64,000 nucleotides of DNA from NCBI GenBank assembly GCA_007859835.1, contig SJPJ01000001.1:409134-473133 (forward strand), read 5' to 3'. This DNA comes from Novipirellula herctigrandis (GTDB lineage Bacteria > Planctomycetota > Planctomycetia > Pirellulales > Pirellulaceae). The translations under genes and the position numbers were made by a program. Positions within the stretch are counted from its first letter, which is position 1. Every line of letters starts with the position of its first letter. The notes under the pieces were generated by a model. It saw nothing but the letters and a program-made list of their open reading frames with translations, had not been told where the DNA came from and made no database searches. Shown one piece after another: positions 56,149 through 64,000 of this stretch.

Positions 56149-56640
56149 CTAATCGCTCTGTTTCGCTTCTTCGGCGTACAAACGCAGTTGATGAATTAGC
56201 GAGCTCAATTCACGAGCGGCTTCGGGCAAGACCGTTTCACTATGGTTTCCGACATCCGCTAACGGACCGAAAAGATCGTCGCATGCCTTACTCACTTCGG
56301 CTGCGACGGATCGGATCGCTCGGCGTTTTTCATCACAAAGCCGGACACGACGTTCGGCTTTTTTGACTCGCGCGGCCGCTTCGGTCGCGGCGGGTCGATC
56401 TGCCGCGCGAACGGCTGCTCGCTTATTTGCCAAATTGTCTCGCGCCTCGTTGAGTTCCCGCTCGGCCAATTCGCTTTCATGTCGCCAATACGCGGGCTGT
56501 GTGCTAGTGAAGTACTCTTGTGTCCGATGAACGTAAGACCGAATTTCTTGCAGCGTCTTATCCATGTCTGCTGCAAAACGGACGACGCCCGAATGTAAAG
56601 CGACTAAGGAATCGATGTTCCGCACATTGCTAGTAGCCAT
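56149..56640 (-). CDS. Coiled-coil protein paired with WXG100-like gene (163 aa)
   Basis: No known domain. The protein is almost wholly helical: ADMDKTLQEIRSYVHRTQEYF, a long Ala/Glu/Arg coiled coil (SELAERELNEARDNLANKRAAVRAADRPAATEAAARVKKAERRVRLCDEKRR) and a C-terminal helix (LSSLIHQLRLYAEEAKQ). There is no signal peptide. It begins 22 bp downstream of the WXG100-like gene, on the same strand, so the two very likely act together, possibly as a secreted or cytosolic helical complex. Confidence 0.7.
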   Translation of the reverse strand: MATSNVRNIDSLVALHSGVVRFAADMDKTLQEIRSYVHRTQEYFTSTQPAYWRHESELAERELNEARDNLANKRAAVRAADRPAATEAAARVKKAERRVRLCDEKRRAIRSVAAEVSKACDDLFGPLADVGNHSETVLPEAARELSSLIHQLRLYAEEAKQSD

Positions 56641-56662
56641 TTTGCCAAATCCACTCGAACCG

Positions 56663-56932
56663 TTAACGGCCTAAGTACGCGTCAAGTTGTTCCGCTTTTC
56701 GCATTAAGTAGGGAACGTGCTCTTCGGTTGCCTTAATCAACTTCGAAAACTGACGTAACTGCACCGTAAACTCGTCCGCAAATTTTCGCTGTTGTTCGTC
56801 ACGCCACGTCTGTTCAAGTTGATTCATTTGCGAGGCAAGCGACGCGGAATTTTGCTTCATTTCTTCCGCGAAGCGATGCAAATGGGCCGCGAATTGACGA
56901 AGATGATCAGGATCTGCAACCGCTTTACTCAT
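56663..56932 (-). CDS. WXG100/ESAT-6-like small helical protein (89 aa)
   Basis: From MSKAVADPDHLRQF, the protein reads as two helices with a Trp at the turn (LEQTWRDEQQRKFADEF, W at about 43), the length, layout and position expected for the WXG100 superfamily, although the residue after the Trp-x is Asp instead of Gly. In actinobacteria and firmicutes such proteins are type VII secretion substrates; in planctomycetes their route is unclear. The ATG at 56932 was preferred to one at 56983 because it gives the family length. No EccC/EssC ATPase is in the window. Confidence 0.6.
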   Translation of the reverse strand: MSKAVADPDHLRQFAAHLHRFAEEMKQNSASLASQMNQLEQTWRDEQQRKFADEFTVQLRQFSKLIKATEEHVPYLMRKAEQLDAYLGR

Positions 56933-57046
56933 GGTTTCAATTTGGTTGAGGGGATCGGGCGCGAACGACATACGTTGGTGCACAGGCGCAGGCCGCCAAA
57001 CTCGTTTGAACGTCTATCGGCCACACACCAACATGCTCCCGCTAGT

Positions 57047-58273
57047 TTACCATAGCTTCGACAAATCGGGGGACAACGTCCGCGTTTGGTGCGTCAAAGC
57101 CGCGTTCAGTAGCTCGATCGCCAAACGTGATTCAAGCGTCACTCCGGCTCGAACACCGACGCATGGATCGTGACGCCCCTTTTGTAATTCAAAGTCGATT
57201 TCTTCTAGATTTTTCCGAACGGATTTTTGCGGCAAATTGATCGTCGACGTTGGTTTGAAGCCGACGTGAATCACGATCGGCATCCCCGTGGTAATCCCGC
57301 CGATCATTCCTCCGTGACTGTTGCGAACGTATCCGGTCTTTCGAATGGGATCGTTATTTTCGCTGCCAAACCGCTCAACCACATCACGCCCCGCGCCCAC
57401 CTCCACCGATTCGGCGGCGTTCAAGCCACCTAGTGAACCCATCAACCGAAGCTTCAAACTCTGGTAGAGCGGATCACCAACAAGCGGCGGTACATTCACT
57501 GCGACCACTTCAACGAGTGCCCCGACCGAATCCCCTTTCATCCGGGTTTGTTTGATCAACTCCGCCGCTTCTTCGGCAAATTCCTCGTCAATCGATTGGA
57601 TCGTCGCATCCGCCAACGCAGCCTCGATTTCCTTCAAACTTTCCTTGTCGGTGACGCCCGCAAGTCGTGACGCAAGCGACTGCTTTGCCTTCAGTGAGCC
57701 TACCTGCGAGATCGAGCTCAAAATCACGGTCCCAAAATTCTCGTTCAGGACCGCCCGCGCGATCGAGCCACCGATCACATCCGAGATTGTCACCCGGTAA
57801 CTCGATCGACCACCGCCTCGGACATCTACAAACCCCTTCGACTGATGAAATTTTACTAAATCCGTATGTCCGGGGCGTACTTCGCCGGCGGCCCCTGTTA
57901 ACTGAGTATAGTCCCCGGATTTTTTGGAAGTCGATAAAACGATCGCTGCGATCGGTTCGCCGGTGGTAAAGCCGACTTCGTACCCTTCACTCTCAAAGCT
58001 CGCATCGTCGACGTTGACCGTCACCTTGGCTCCGCTCAACAACTGATCGGTGTCGTCTTGGTACAGTCCGGACAAGAAGACGACTTTGTCTTTCTCGTTT
58101 CGCGGTGTGCCATGGCGGTTACCTCCCGGTCGACGCCGGTCGAGAAAGCGTTGCACATCGGCGCGTCGAATGAGTTGGCCCGGCGGACATCCGAACACGA
58201 TGGTCGTCACGGCGGGGCCATGCGATTCGCCAGCGCCGGCGACGCCGAACAGGGGGCCTCCAAGAATTTCCAT
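57047..58273 (-). CDS. aroC: Chorismate synthase (408 aa)
   Basis: The last shikimate-pathway enzyme turns EPSP into chorismate, needing reduced FMN. Signatures GESHGPAVTTIV, GHTDLVKFHQSKGFVDVRGGGRSS and GRHDPCVGVR are intact. At 408 it is some 40 residues longer than E. coli AroC, the extra lying in about 190-240 (KAKQSLASRLAGVTDKES...), partly helical. It lies 78 bp after folD on the same strand and 114 bp before the WXG100-like gene, so all four genes may share a transcript. Confidence 0.97.
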   Translation of the reverse strand: MEILGGPLFGVAGAGESHGPAVTTIVFGCPPGQLIRRADVQRFLDRRRPGGNRHGTPRNEKDKVVFLSGLYQDDTDQLLSGAKVTVNVDDASFESEGYEVGFTTGEPIAAIVLSTSKKSGDYTQLTGAAGEVRPGHTDLVKFHQSKGFVDVRGGGRSSYRVTISDVIGGSIARAVLNENFGTVILSSISQVGSLKAKQSLASRLAGVTDKESLKEIEAALADATIQSIDEEFAEEAAELIKQTRMKGDSVGALVEVVAVNVPPLVGDPLYQSLKLRLMGSLGGLNAAESVEVGAGRDVVERFGSENNDPIRKTGYVRNSHGGMIGGITTGMPIVIHVGFKPTSTINLPQKSVRKNLEEIDFELQKGRHDPCVGVRAGVTLESRLAIELLNAALTHQTRTLSPDLSKLW

Positions 58274-58351
58274 TCGTCTGATCTCGTTCGTTTTCAGTGG
58301 TTTGAGTTCATTGTCGCCTTCGGCTCCGCAAAAAGCGATTTCCAGCGGCGA

Positions 58352-59254
58352 CTATTCGCTTTGCAATTTCGCAGCCATCACCGTGTTGTGCAGCAGCATC
58401 GCAATCGTCAGCGGACCGACACCACCCGGGACCGGCGTAATCGCGGATGCGACTTCGCTCGCTTCGTCGAATGCGACATCGCCAACCAACCGGTCGCCAA
58501 CGCGATTAATACCGACATCGATTACCACCGCGCCCGGTTTGATCATATTGCCTTTGACCATTTCCGGAACTCCGACTGCTGCGATCAAGCAATCAGCGGT
58601 TCGACAAACGCCCGCCAAATCATCCGTACGGCTATGGGCGATGGTTACCGTTGCGTTGGCGACATCGCGTCCGCAGCTGCCATCGCGTTGAGCCAACATC
58701 ATCGCCATTGGCTTGCCCACGATGTCGCTACGACCGACAACGACCACGTTCTTGCCCGCCACCGAAATATTCTCGCGATGTAAAAGTTGGATAATTCCAT
58801 GCGGGGTGCAGGGCAAAAATCGTGGCCGGCCTTGCATCAATAGCCCCACGTTGACAGGCGAAAAACAGTCGACATCCTTTAACGGATCAATCGCATCGAG
58901 GACGGCACGTTCGTTAAACCCGGCTCCTGCGTTGCCATTTTTCGGCAACGGTAATTGGACCAAAATCCCATTGACCGACGGGTCCTCGTTTAACTGGGCA
59001 ACCAAATCCATCAGATCTTTCTGGGTCGATTCGGCTGGTAGTCGGTGGGTCCGGCCCTCGATTCCCGCCTTTTCACAAGCTCGCTGCTTGTTTCGCACAT
59101 AGACTTTGCTGGCTGGATCTTCGCCTACTAAAACGGCCACTAGGCACGGTCGAAACGGTTGGCCCGTCGAAACAGCCGTCGCCTTGACATCTTGAGCGAC
59201 TTCCTCGCGGATTTCTGCGGCGATTCGTTTTCCGTCCAGTAATTTTGCGGTCAT
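58352..59254 (-). CDS. folD: Bifunctional methylenetetrahydrofolate dehydrogenase/cyclohydrolase
   Basis: KLLDGKRIAAEIREEV, VGEDPASKVYVRNKQRACEKAGI (active-site Tyr and Lys), GILVQLPLPK, DVDCFSPVNVG, PCTPHGIIQLL, VVVGRSDIVGKPMAMML and TPVPGGVGPLTIAMLLHNT are all FolD landmarks. It interconverts 5,10-methylene-, methenyl- and 10-formyl-THF with NADP+. ATG 59254 follows GGAGC. Length 300. It is divergent from cysI. Confidence 0.97.
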   Translation of the reverse strand: MTAKLLDGKRIAAEIREEVAQDVKATAVSTGQPFRPCLVAVLVGEDPASKVYVRNKQRACEKAGIEGRTHRLPAESTQKDLMDLVAQLNEDPSVNGILVQLPLPKNGNAGAGFNERAVLDAIDPLKDVDCFSPVNVGLLMQGRPRFLPCTPHGIIQLLHRENISVAGKNVVVVGRSDIVGKPMAMMLAQRDGSCGRDVANATVTIAHSRTDDLAGVCRTADCLIAAVGVPEMVKGNMIKPGAVVIDVGINRVGDRLVGDVAFDEASEVASAITPVPGGVGPLTIAMLLHNTVMAAKLQSE

Positions 59255-59375
59255 TTTAGCTCCGGCTTGTCGTCTCGATCAGGCTAATGCGGCTTCAATT
59301 AGAACGCCATAGTGGCAATTCAGCTTGATTGTTATAGTAAATACGTGCCCGAAAGTATTCGGGGCTAGTTGCACA

Positions 59376-59409
59376 CTGGGATTCTACCAACTCTGGGATT
59401 CTACCAACT
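59376..59409. repeat. 17-bp tandem duplication upstream of cysI
   Basis: CTGGGATTCTACCAACT occurs twice without a gap (59376-59392, 59393-59409), followed by CTGG. It lies 52 bp upstream of the cysI start in the probable promoter/leader. Confidence 0.85.
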
Positions 59410-59461
59410 CTGGTCCATCCTCAAATTACGCTACACGAAATCACACAGGATTTGTGTCTCG

Positions 59462-61174
59462 ATGTCTACCGATACACCTAAATTACATGCCAATGAAGCC
59501 CTCAAAGAGGAAAGCCGCTTTCTCCGAGGAACCATCAAAGAAGAATTGGCCGAACCGACCGACCAATTCAACAAAGGCAACCTGCAACTATTGAAGTTCC
59601 ACGGAACCTACCAACAAGACGACCGTGACGTCCGTGTTGCCAACAAAAAAACAGGCGGCGGAAAAGCGTATTCGATGATGGTTCGCTGTCGAATTCCGGG
59701 TGGTCGAATCACGTCGGACCAACTGCTCTCGCAATTGGATCTATGCGACGAACTGGGCAACGCGACTTTGAAGATCACCACGCGGCAAACGTTGCAATTG
59801 CATGCGATCAAGAAGGACGATTTGCGTCAAGCAATCCACCGCATCAACGAAGTCCAGTTGTCAACATTGGCGGCGTGCGGCGATGTAAACCGAAACATCA
59901 TGTGCTGCCCTGCCAAACGTGTCGACGGCGTTCACGCGGAACTTGAAAAACTGACCGATGAGTTAACGGTCGCCTTGGCTCCTGCCACACCTGCCTATCA
60001 CGAACTATGGGTGGCCGATCCCGATTCAGGTGAAAAGACACTCGAAGGGGGCGGGCCAGTGGTCGAGCCTCTGTACGGGCCACGCTACTTGCCTCGAAAA
60101 TTCAAAGTCGGTATCGCTCTACCCGAAGACAACTGCATCGACATCTACACCCAAGATCTGGGCTTTTTGGCTGTTGTCCGCGATGGAAAGGTGATTGGGT
60201 ATAACGTCTTGGTCGGTGGCGGTATGGGAACCACCCCTTCTGCGAAAAAGACATTCCCAGCGTTAGCGAAACGGATGGCGTTCGCTCGCCCCGATCAAGC
60301 AATCGAAGTGGCGAAAGCAGTTTTGAAGGTGCAAAGGGATTACGGAAATCGCCAAGACCGCAAAGTCGCTCGGATGAAATACCTGATTGCAAATTGGGGT
60401 ATCACCAAGTTTCGTCGCGCAGTGGAAGAATACTTCGGTGAACCGCTCGCCGATTGTACCGAAGACGACGTACACGGGTTCGATGACCACATGGGTTGGC
60501 AGGAACAAGGTGATGGAAAATGGTCCTACGGACTGAACATTGAAAACGGCCGACTCTATGACAACGAGAACCACCAACTAAAAGCAGCCCTTCGAGCGGT
60601 ATGCAACGAGTTCAAGACAGAACTTCGCATGACCGGCCACCAAAGCATTATTGTGACGGATATCGAAGCAGGTGACAAAGAGAAGCTGATCTCGTTGATC
60701 AAGCAAAATCACACACCGACTACCGAAGAAACCAGCACCGTGCGGCGTTGGTCGATGGCTTGCGTCGCGCTGCCGACCTGCGGCTTGGCGATTACCGAAA
60801 GCGAGCGCCGGTTGCCGTCGATTATCGACGAATTGGAACAGCCACTTGCGAAACTCGGGTTGGACAAAGAGCGGTTCACGTTGCGGATGACCGGATGCCC
60901 CAACGGGTGCGCCCGACCTTACAACGCCGACTTAGCCTTGGTCGGTAAAGCAGTCGGCAAGTACACGCTATTTGCGGGCGGTGGATTTCTAGGGCACCGG
61001 CTCGCATTCATCTACAAGGACGCCGTACCCGATGATGTTGTTGTAGACGAATTGATTGCCATCTTTGCCGCGTTCAAAGCCAATCGGGAAGCAGACGAAT
61101 CATTGGGCGATTTCTGTGCACGCGTCGGCCGTGATGATCTGGAAACGCTGGCGAATGCGGCACCCCGTCCGTAA
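59462..61174 (+). CDS. cysI: Sulfite reductase haemoprotein subunit (570 aa)
   Basis: Residues 20-75 (ESRFLRGTIKEEL..FNKGNLQLLKFHGTYQQDDRD) closely follow E. coli CysI. ATLKITTRQTLQLHAI is a sirohaem-contact region. The 4Fe-4S Cys residues are in CVALPTCGLA and TGCPNGCARP. It reduces sulfite to sulfide for cysteine synthesis; flavoprotein CysJ is not nearby, so the donor may be ferredoxin. I started at MSTDTPKL because the upstream frame (to 59369) crosses the tandem duplication and lacks similarity. Confidence 0.93.
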   Translation: MSTDTPKLHANEALKEESRFLRGTIKEELAEPTDQFNKGNLQLLKFHGTYQQDDRDVRVANKKTGGGKAYSMMVRCRIPGGRITSDQLLSQLDLCDELGNATLKITTRQTLQLHAIKKDDLRQAIHRINEVQLSTLAACGDVNRNIMCCPAKRVDGVHAELEKLTDELTVALAPATPAYHELWVADPDSGEKTLEGGGPVVEPLYGPRYLPRKFKVGIALPEDNCIDIYTQDLGFLAVVRDGKVIGYNVLVGGGMGTTPSAKKTFPALAKRMAFARPDQAIEVAKAVLKVQRDYGNRQDRKVARMKYLIANWGITKFRRAVEEYFGEPLADCTEDDVHGFDDHMGWQEQGDGKWSYGLNIENGRLYDNENHQLKAALRAVCNEFKTELRMTGHQSIIVTDIEAGDKEKLISLIKQNHTPTTEETSTVRRWSMACVALPTCGLAITESERRLPSIIDELEQPLAKLGLDKERFTLRMTGCPNGCARPYNADLALVGKAVGKYTLFAGGGFLGHRLAFIYKDAVPDDVVVDELIAIFAAFKANREADESLGDFCARVGRDDLETLANAAPRP

Positions 61175-61478
61175 ACGAGACCTCGCCGTAAAGTAGACAC
61201 CGTCAAACATGGCTCACCGCCACGGCGAACGGTCTCCGGCCAGTCTTGTTGTTTTTTGACCTGTGTTGTTATTCTTTAACTTGTCTTGTTGTTTGGAAGC
61301 AGAAGCGGACATCCAGGGCAAGTAAAATGTTTGGATTGGGGACTCTTAGTAACCCGGCGCGCTGCCCCATTTGCAGACTTCGTGGTTTGAAAAACAGAAT
61401 TGCCCTGAACGGACATCTTGCGCCGTTCCGCTAGTGGTTGTTCCGATGTATAATCGGGCTTGCTCGACGACTGTGGTC

Positions 61479-63824
61479 ATGGTCTTTCGATTCCCCTCCC
61501 CTTTAGCCGGTTTCCCGCCGAATATTCTGTTGTCCAAGAACCCCCCTCACGCAAAGAAATCGCTACCAATCGCCCGCCTTGTCGTCGCTGGCATTACCGT
61601 TCTTGTTGGTGCCTTGGTTTTTGGCGATTACTGGTCGGCTGAACCACTGGGGATTGAGCCCAGCTATGTCGGTCGTGCCGCTTGTATCGATTGCCACCAA
61701 GAGGAGTCGGAACTTTACGCCGGCTCGGACCACGACTTGGCAATGGACCTCGCTACCGAAGAAACGGTCCTCGGCGATTTCAACGACGTGACGTTTGAAC
61801 ATGATGGGCTTGTCAATCGCCTGTTCCGCGACGGTGACCGCTTTATGGTGCGAACCGAAGGCGAAGATGGCGAAATGCATGACTTCCACGTCAAGTACGT
61901 GTTCGGAATCCGGCCACTGCAAAACTACATGGTCGAATTCGACCGCGAAGAAGGGCAAAGTGAAGACGAAGTCGCTCGCGTCCAAGTACTGCGGATCACC
62001 TGGGACACCGAAAACAAAGAATGGTTCTATCTCCGTCCGCCGGATGTCCCTGAAAAGCTAGAGCCTAACGACCCGTTACATTGGACCGGAATTGCTCAAC
62101 GATGGCAGACAATGTGTGCTGAATGTCATTCGACAAATTTGCAAGAAAAATTTGATCCCTCAACCGCTCACTATCACACTACCTATTCCGAAATTGACGT
62201 CAGCTGCGAAGCCTGCCACGGTCCCGGCAGTTTGCATGTGGATTTAGCGAATCGGAATTCGATATTCTGGGACCGAAACTACGGTTATGGGCTTGTCAAG
62301 CTAAAGGTCGAGAGCACCCAACCCCAAATACAAACCTGTGCGCCATGCCACAGCCGGCGAGGTGTCCTGGACGAACGTTTTCGACCCGGCGACAATTACC
62401 ACGACTTCTTTAACCTCGAACGACTGCAACCATCAACCTACTACGACGATGGACAAATCAAAGACGAAGTCTACGTATACGGTTCGTTCATCCAAAGCAA
62501 AATGTATCACCAAGCGGTTCGTTGCACCGATTGCCACGACCCGCACTCGCTTAAACTAAAGCACTCCGGCAACGAGACTTGCACCTCGTGTCACCAACAT
62601 GCCGCCGGCAAATACGATGTGCCGTCGCACCATCATCACGAACCGGGGACGCCTGGTGCAATGTGCGTTGATTGCCATATGCCCGAAACGCGGTACATGG
62701 CGATCGACCCGCGGCGTGACCATAGCATGCGAGTCCCCAGACCCGATTTGTCGGTCAAAATTGGCACGCCCAATTCGTGTAGCGGATGCCATGTCGAAGA
62801 TCGCAAAGAGAAACTGCCCGAGGAGCTACAAGCAACGTTCGACGAGTATGCGGATTGGATATTGACCGCTAGCGAAGGCAACGAAACCGTCGCCAAACTT
62901 ATCGCTGAAACCGATAAGTGGTGTGACGATGCCTGCGTGGAATGGTACGGAAAAGAGCGTTTGACTCCACCCCATTTTGGAGAGACCATCGCAGCGTTCC
63001 GGCGTGGTGAGCCTGATTCGGTCAAAGCAATGGTGCGTTTGATTGGGCAATCGAATGAATTAGCACCCGAAATCGCTCGAGCAACGGCGCTAGCGGAACT
63101 GGGACAAGCGGGTGTTCCTGAGGCGCTCGGTAAAGCAAACCAGATCGTCACCGCCGAACGAGCCCAAACCAACTCGGTGCATCCTTTGGTTCTCGCTGCC
63201 GCGATTGGTATCTACGAAGTCGCGCGACCCCAGCAAGTGATTCAAGATTTGTTCCCGTTGATCGACCATCCAACCAGACTAATTCGGACCGAAACGATTC
63301 GTGTCATCATCTCGTCGGGAGCATTTCGTGAATTAGCGGGATCACGTCGAACGCAAGTTGAATTGGCTAGCGAACAGGTGCGTGATTCGATGATGGTTGC
63401 GGCGGATCGAGGCGGAGCCCACATGGGATGGGCGATCCTATTGGAACAACAGGGACGCACCGACGAAGCGGTCGAAGCCTATGAAACCGCAATTCGCGTT
63501 GAGCCTCTTGCGACCGGTGCACGATCCAATTTGGCAGCGTTATTAGAAGGTTTGGCTCCGCGATCGCCGGGCGAAAAAGGCATGCAAATGATGATGCGAG
63601 CGGAACAATTGCGTCGAGAAGAATTGCCGCTGTTCGCCCGTGATGCAAAAGTGGCTCCGAACAATGCATTCGTTCAATACCGGTACGGCTTGTCCCTGTA
63701 TTTGAGCGGAGACATGGATGCCGCGCTCGAGCATTTGCAAAAGGCCGCTGACCTTGAACCCGAAACCGAGCAATACCAAACCGCCGTCCGCTTGATCAAA
63801 GAAAAAATGGAGTCGGACAAGTAG
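61479..63824 (+). CDS. Octahaem cytochrome c with TPR-like tail (about 781 aa)
   Basis: After an N-terminal membrane segment (LVVAGITVLVGALVFG) come eight CxxCH sites: CIDCH, CAECH, CEACH, CAPCH, CTDCH, CTSCH, CVDCH and CSGCH, with the His-rich SHHHHEP between the sixth and seventh. From about residue 500 the protein is haem-free and helical, with HEAT-like helices and TPR units (GWAILLEQQGRTDEAVEAYETAIRVEP, YGLSLYLSGDMDAALEHLQKAADLEP). It is likely periplasmic and membrane-tethered, handling electrons within a complex. The start is uncertain: ATGs at 61446 and 61479 are both possible, with weak ribosome sites. The gap from cysI is about 300 bp. Confidence 0.83.
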   Translation: MVFRFPSPLAGFPPNILLSKNPPHAKKSLPIARLVVAGITVLVGALVFGDYWSAEPLGIEPSYVGRAACIDCHQEESELYAGSDHDLAMDLATEETVLGDFNDVTFEHDGLVNRLFRDGDRFMVRTEGEDGEMHDFHVKYVFGIRPLQNYMVEFDREEGQSEDEVARVQVLRITWDTENKEWFYLRPPDVPEKLEPNDPLHWTGIAQRWQTMCAECHSTNLQEKFDPSTAHYHTTYSEIDVSCEACHGPGSLHVDLANRNSIFWDRNYGYGLVKLKVESTQPQIQTCAPCHSRRGVLDERFRPGDNYHDFFNLERLQPSTYYDDGQIKDEVYVYGSFIQSKMYHQAVRCTDCHDPHSLKLKHSGNETCTSCHQHAAGKYDVPSHHHHEPGTPGAMCVDCHMPETRYMAIDPRRDHSMRVPRPDLSVKIGTPNSCSGCHVEDRKEKLPEELQATFDEYADWILTASEGNETVAKLIAETDKWCDDACVEWYGKERLTPPHFGETIAAFRRGEPDSVKAMVRLIGQSNELAPEIARATALAELGQAGVPEALGKANQIVTAERAQTNSVHPLVLAAAIGIYEVARPQQVIQDLFPLIDHPTRLIRTETIRVIISSGAFRELAGSRRTQVELASEQVRDSMMVAADRGGAHMGWAILLEQQGRTDEAVEAYETAIRVEPLATGARSNLAALLEGLAPRSPGEKGMQMMMRAEQLRREELPLFARDAKVAPNNAFVQYRYGLSLYLSGDMDAALEHLQKAADLEPETEQYQTAVRLIKEKMESDK

Positions 63825-63887
63825 TCCACTCACCAATCGACCAGCGACATCTGGCCGCGTCCGATTCCAAATTGATGGTTCTAATTC

Positions 63888-63927
63888 GCAGAGCCCTTTC
63901 AAGCAGAGCCCTTTCAAGCAGGCCCTT
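63888..63927. repeat. 15-bp tandem duplication at window end
   Basis: GCAGAGCCCTTTCAA occurs twice (63888-63902, 63903-63917), followed by GCAGGCCCTT. It lies just beyond the cytochrome gene. The remaining bases to 64000 show no gene. Confidence 0.8.
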
Positions 63928-64000
63928 AAACATTAGGCCGCGTACGCCAAGCCCATGCTCTCGTTGCATGATGCTTGATCGCAGTCTCTTGAAGGTACCC

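Noticed and set aside
63543-63917. Minus-strand 124-residue frame
   Set aside because: Antisense to the octahaem-TPR gene; its start lies in the 15-bp duplication, and there is no motif.
1-64000. tRNA, rRNA, prophage, restriction or other defence genes
   Set aside because: I looked for cloverleaf ends, integrase, capsid, methylase and nuclease motifs and saw none that could be supported.

Overview
The window looks like the chromosome of a planctomycete of the Pirellulales type (Rhodopirellula and relatives). The evidence is a DUF1559 prepilin-like protein beside a tiny lipoprotein, an N-terminal LEPRRFLA-type secretion tag on a protein that also carries a dockerin, a long ECF-like sigma factor, multihaem cytochromes c, a RAYT-like transposase of the kind common in that group, and moderate GC with loosely packed genes. 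This placement rests on family content, not on a phylogenetic marker.

Layout. 1-3700: an edge-truncated RAYT-like transposase, an 11-bp satellite, the lipoprotein/DUF1559 pair with a clear terminator, then a small graveyard holding an ISAs1 transposase remnant and the 3' end (domains V and VI) of a group II intron. 3715-12314: a five-gene minus-strand cluster, read as TolC-like outer-membrane channel, SecA-like ATPase, HlyD-type lipoprotein, GAF-HlyD fusion, and M50-protease-HlyD fusion. 12600-17650: a GH43 enzyme, a frameshifted glycogen-debranching pseudogene, a 15-bp tandem array, a small Tyr/Gly-rich secreted protein, a secreted VWA protein and a bestrophin-like channel. 17759-28950: two RND efflux loci, transcribed divergently: an HAE1-type pump with its lipoprotein adaptor, and a heavy-metal (CusA/CzcA-like) pump with adaptor and two His-rich secreted or lipid-anchored proteins. 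Neither locus has its own outer-membrane channel. 29038-34432: an MFS transporter, a small membrane protein, a CAP-dockerin exoprotein and the ECF-like sigma factor.

34539-64000 is mostly core metabolism: purM, a GlgX-type debranching enzyme, an AlaC-like aminotransferase, carB, a sigma-54 response regulator, trxB, cstA, trpS, acpS, a dicarboxylate or glutamate symporter, an M48 protease, a heptahaem cytochrome c with a small membrane partner, tpx, a WXG100-like pair, aroC, folD, cysI and an octahaem-TPR cytochrome.

The most interesting candidate for an undescribed system is the 3715-12314 cluster. It has the outer-membrane channel and three adaptors of a tripartite exporter, but no ABC, MFS or RND inner-membrane pump. 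The only evident motor is a SecA homologue that stops before the helical-wing and two-helix-finger regions. A site-2-type protease fused to an adaptor, and a GAF sensor fused to another, complete the set. A second theme is a striking number of short tandem duplications (11-28 bp period) in intergenic DNA, some also inside a cytochrome gene. I saw no tRNA, rRNA, CRISPR array, replication origin or prophage.
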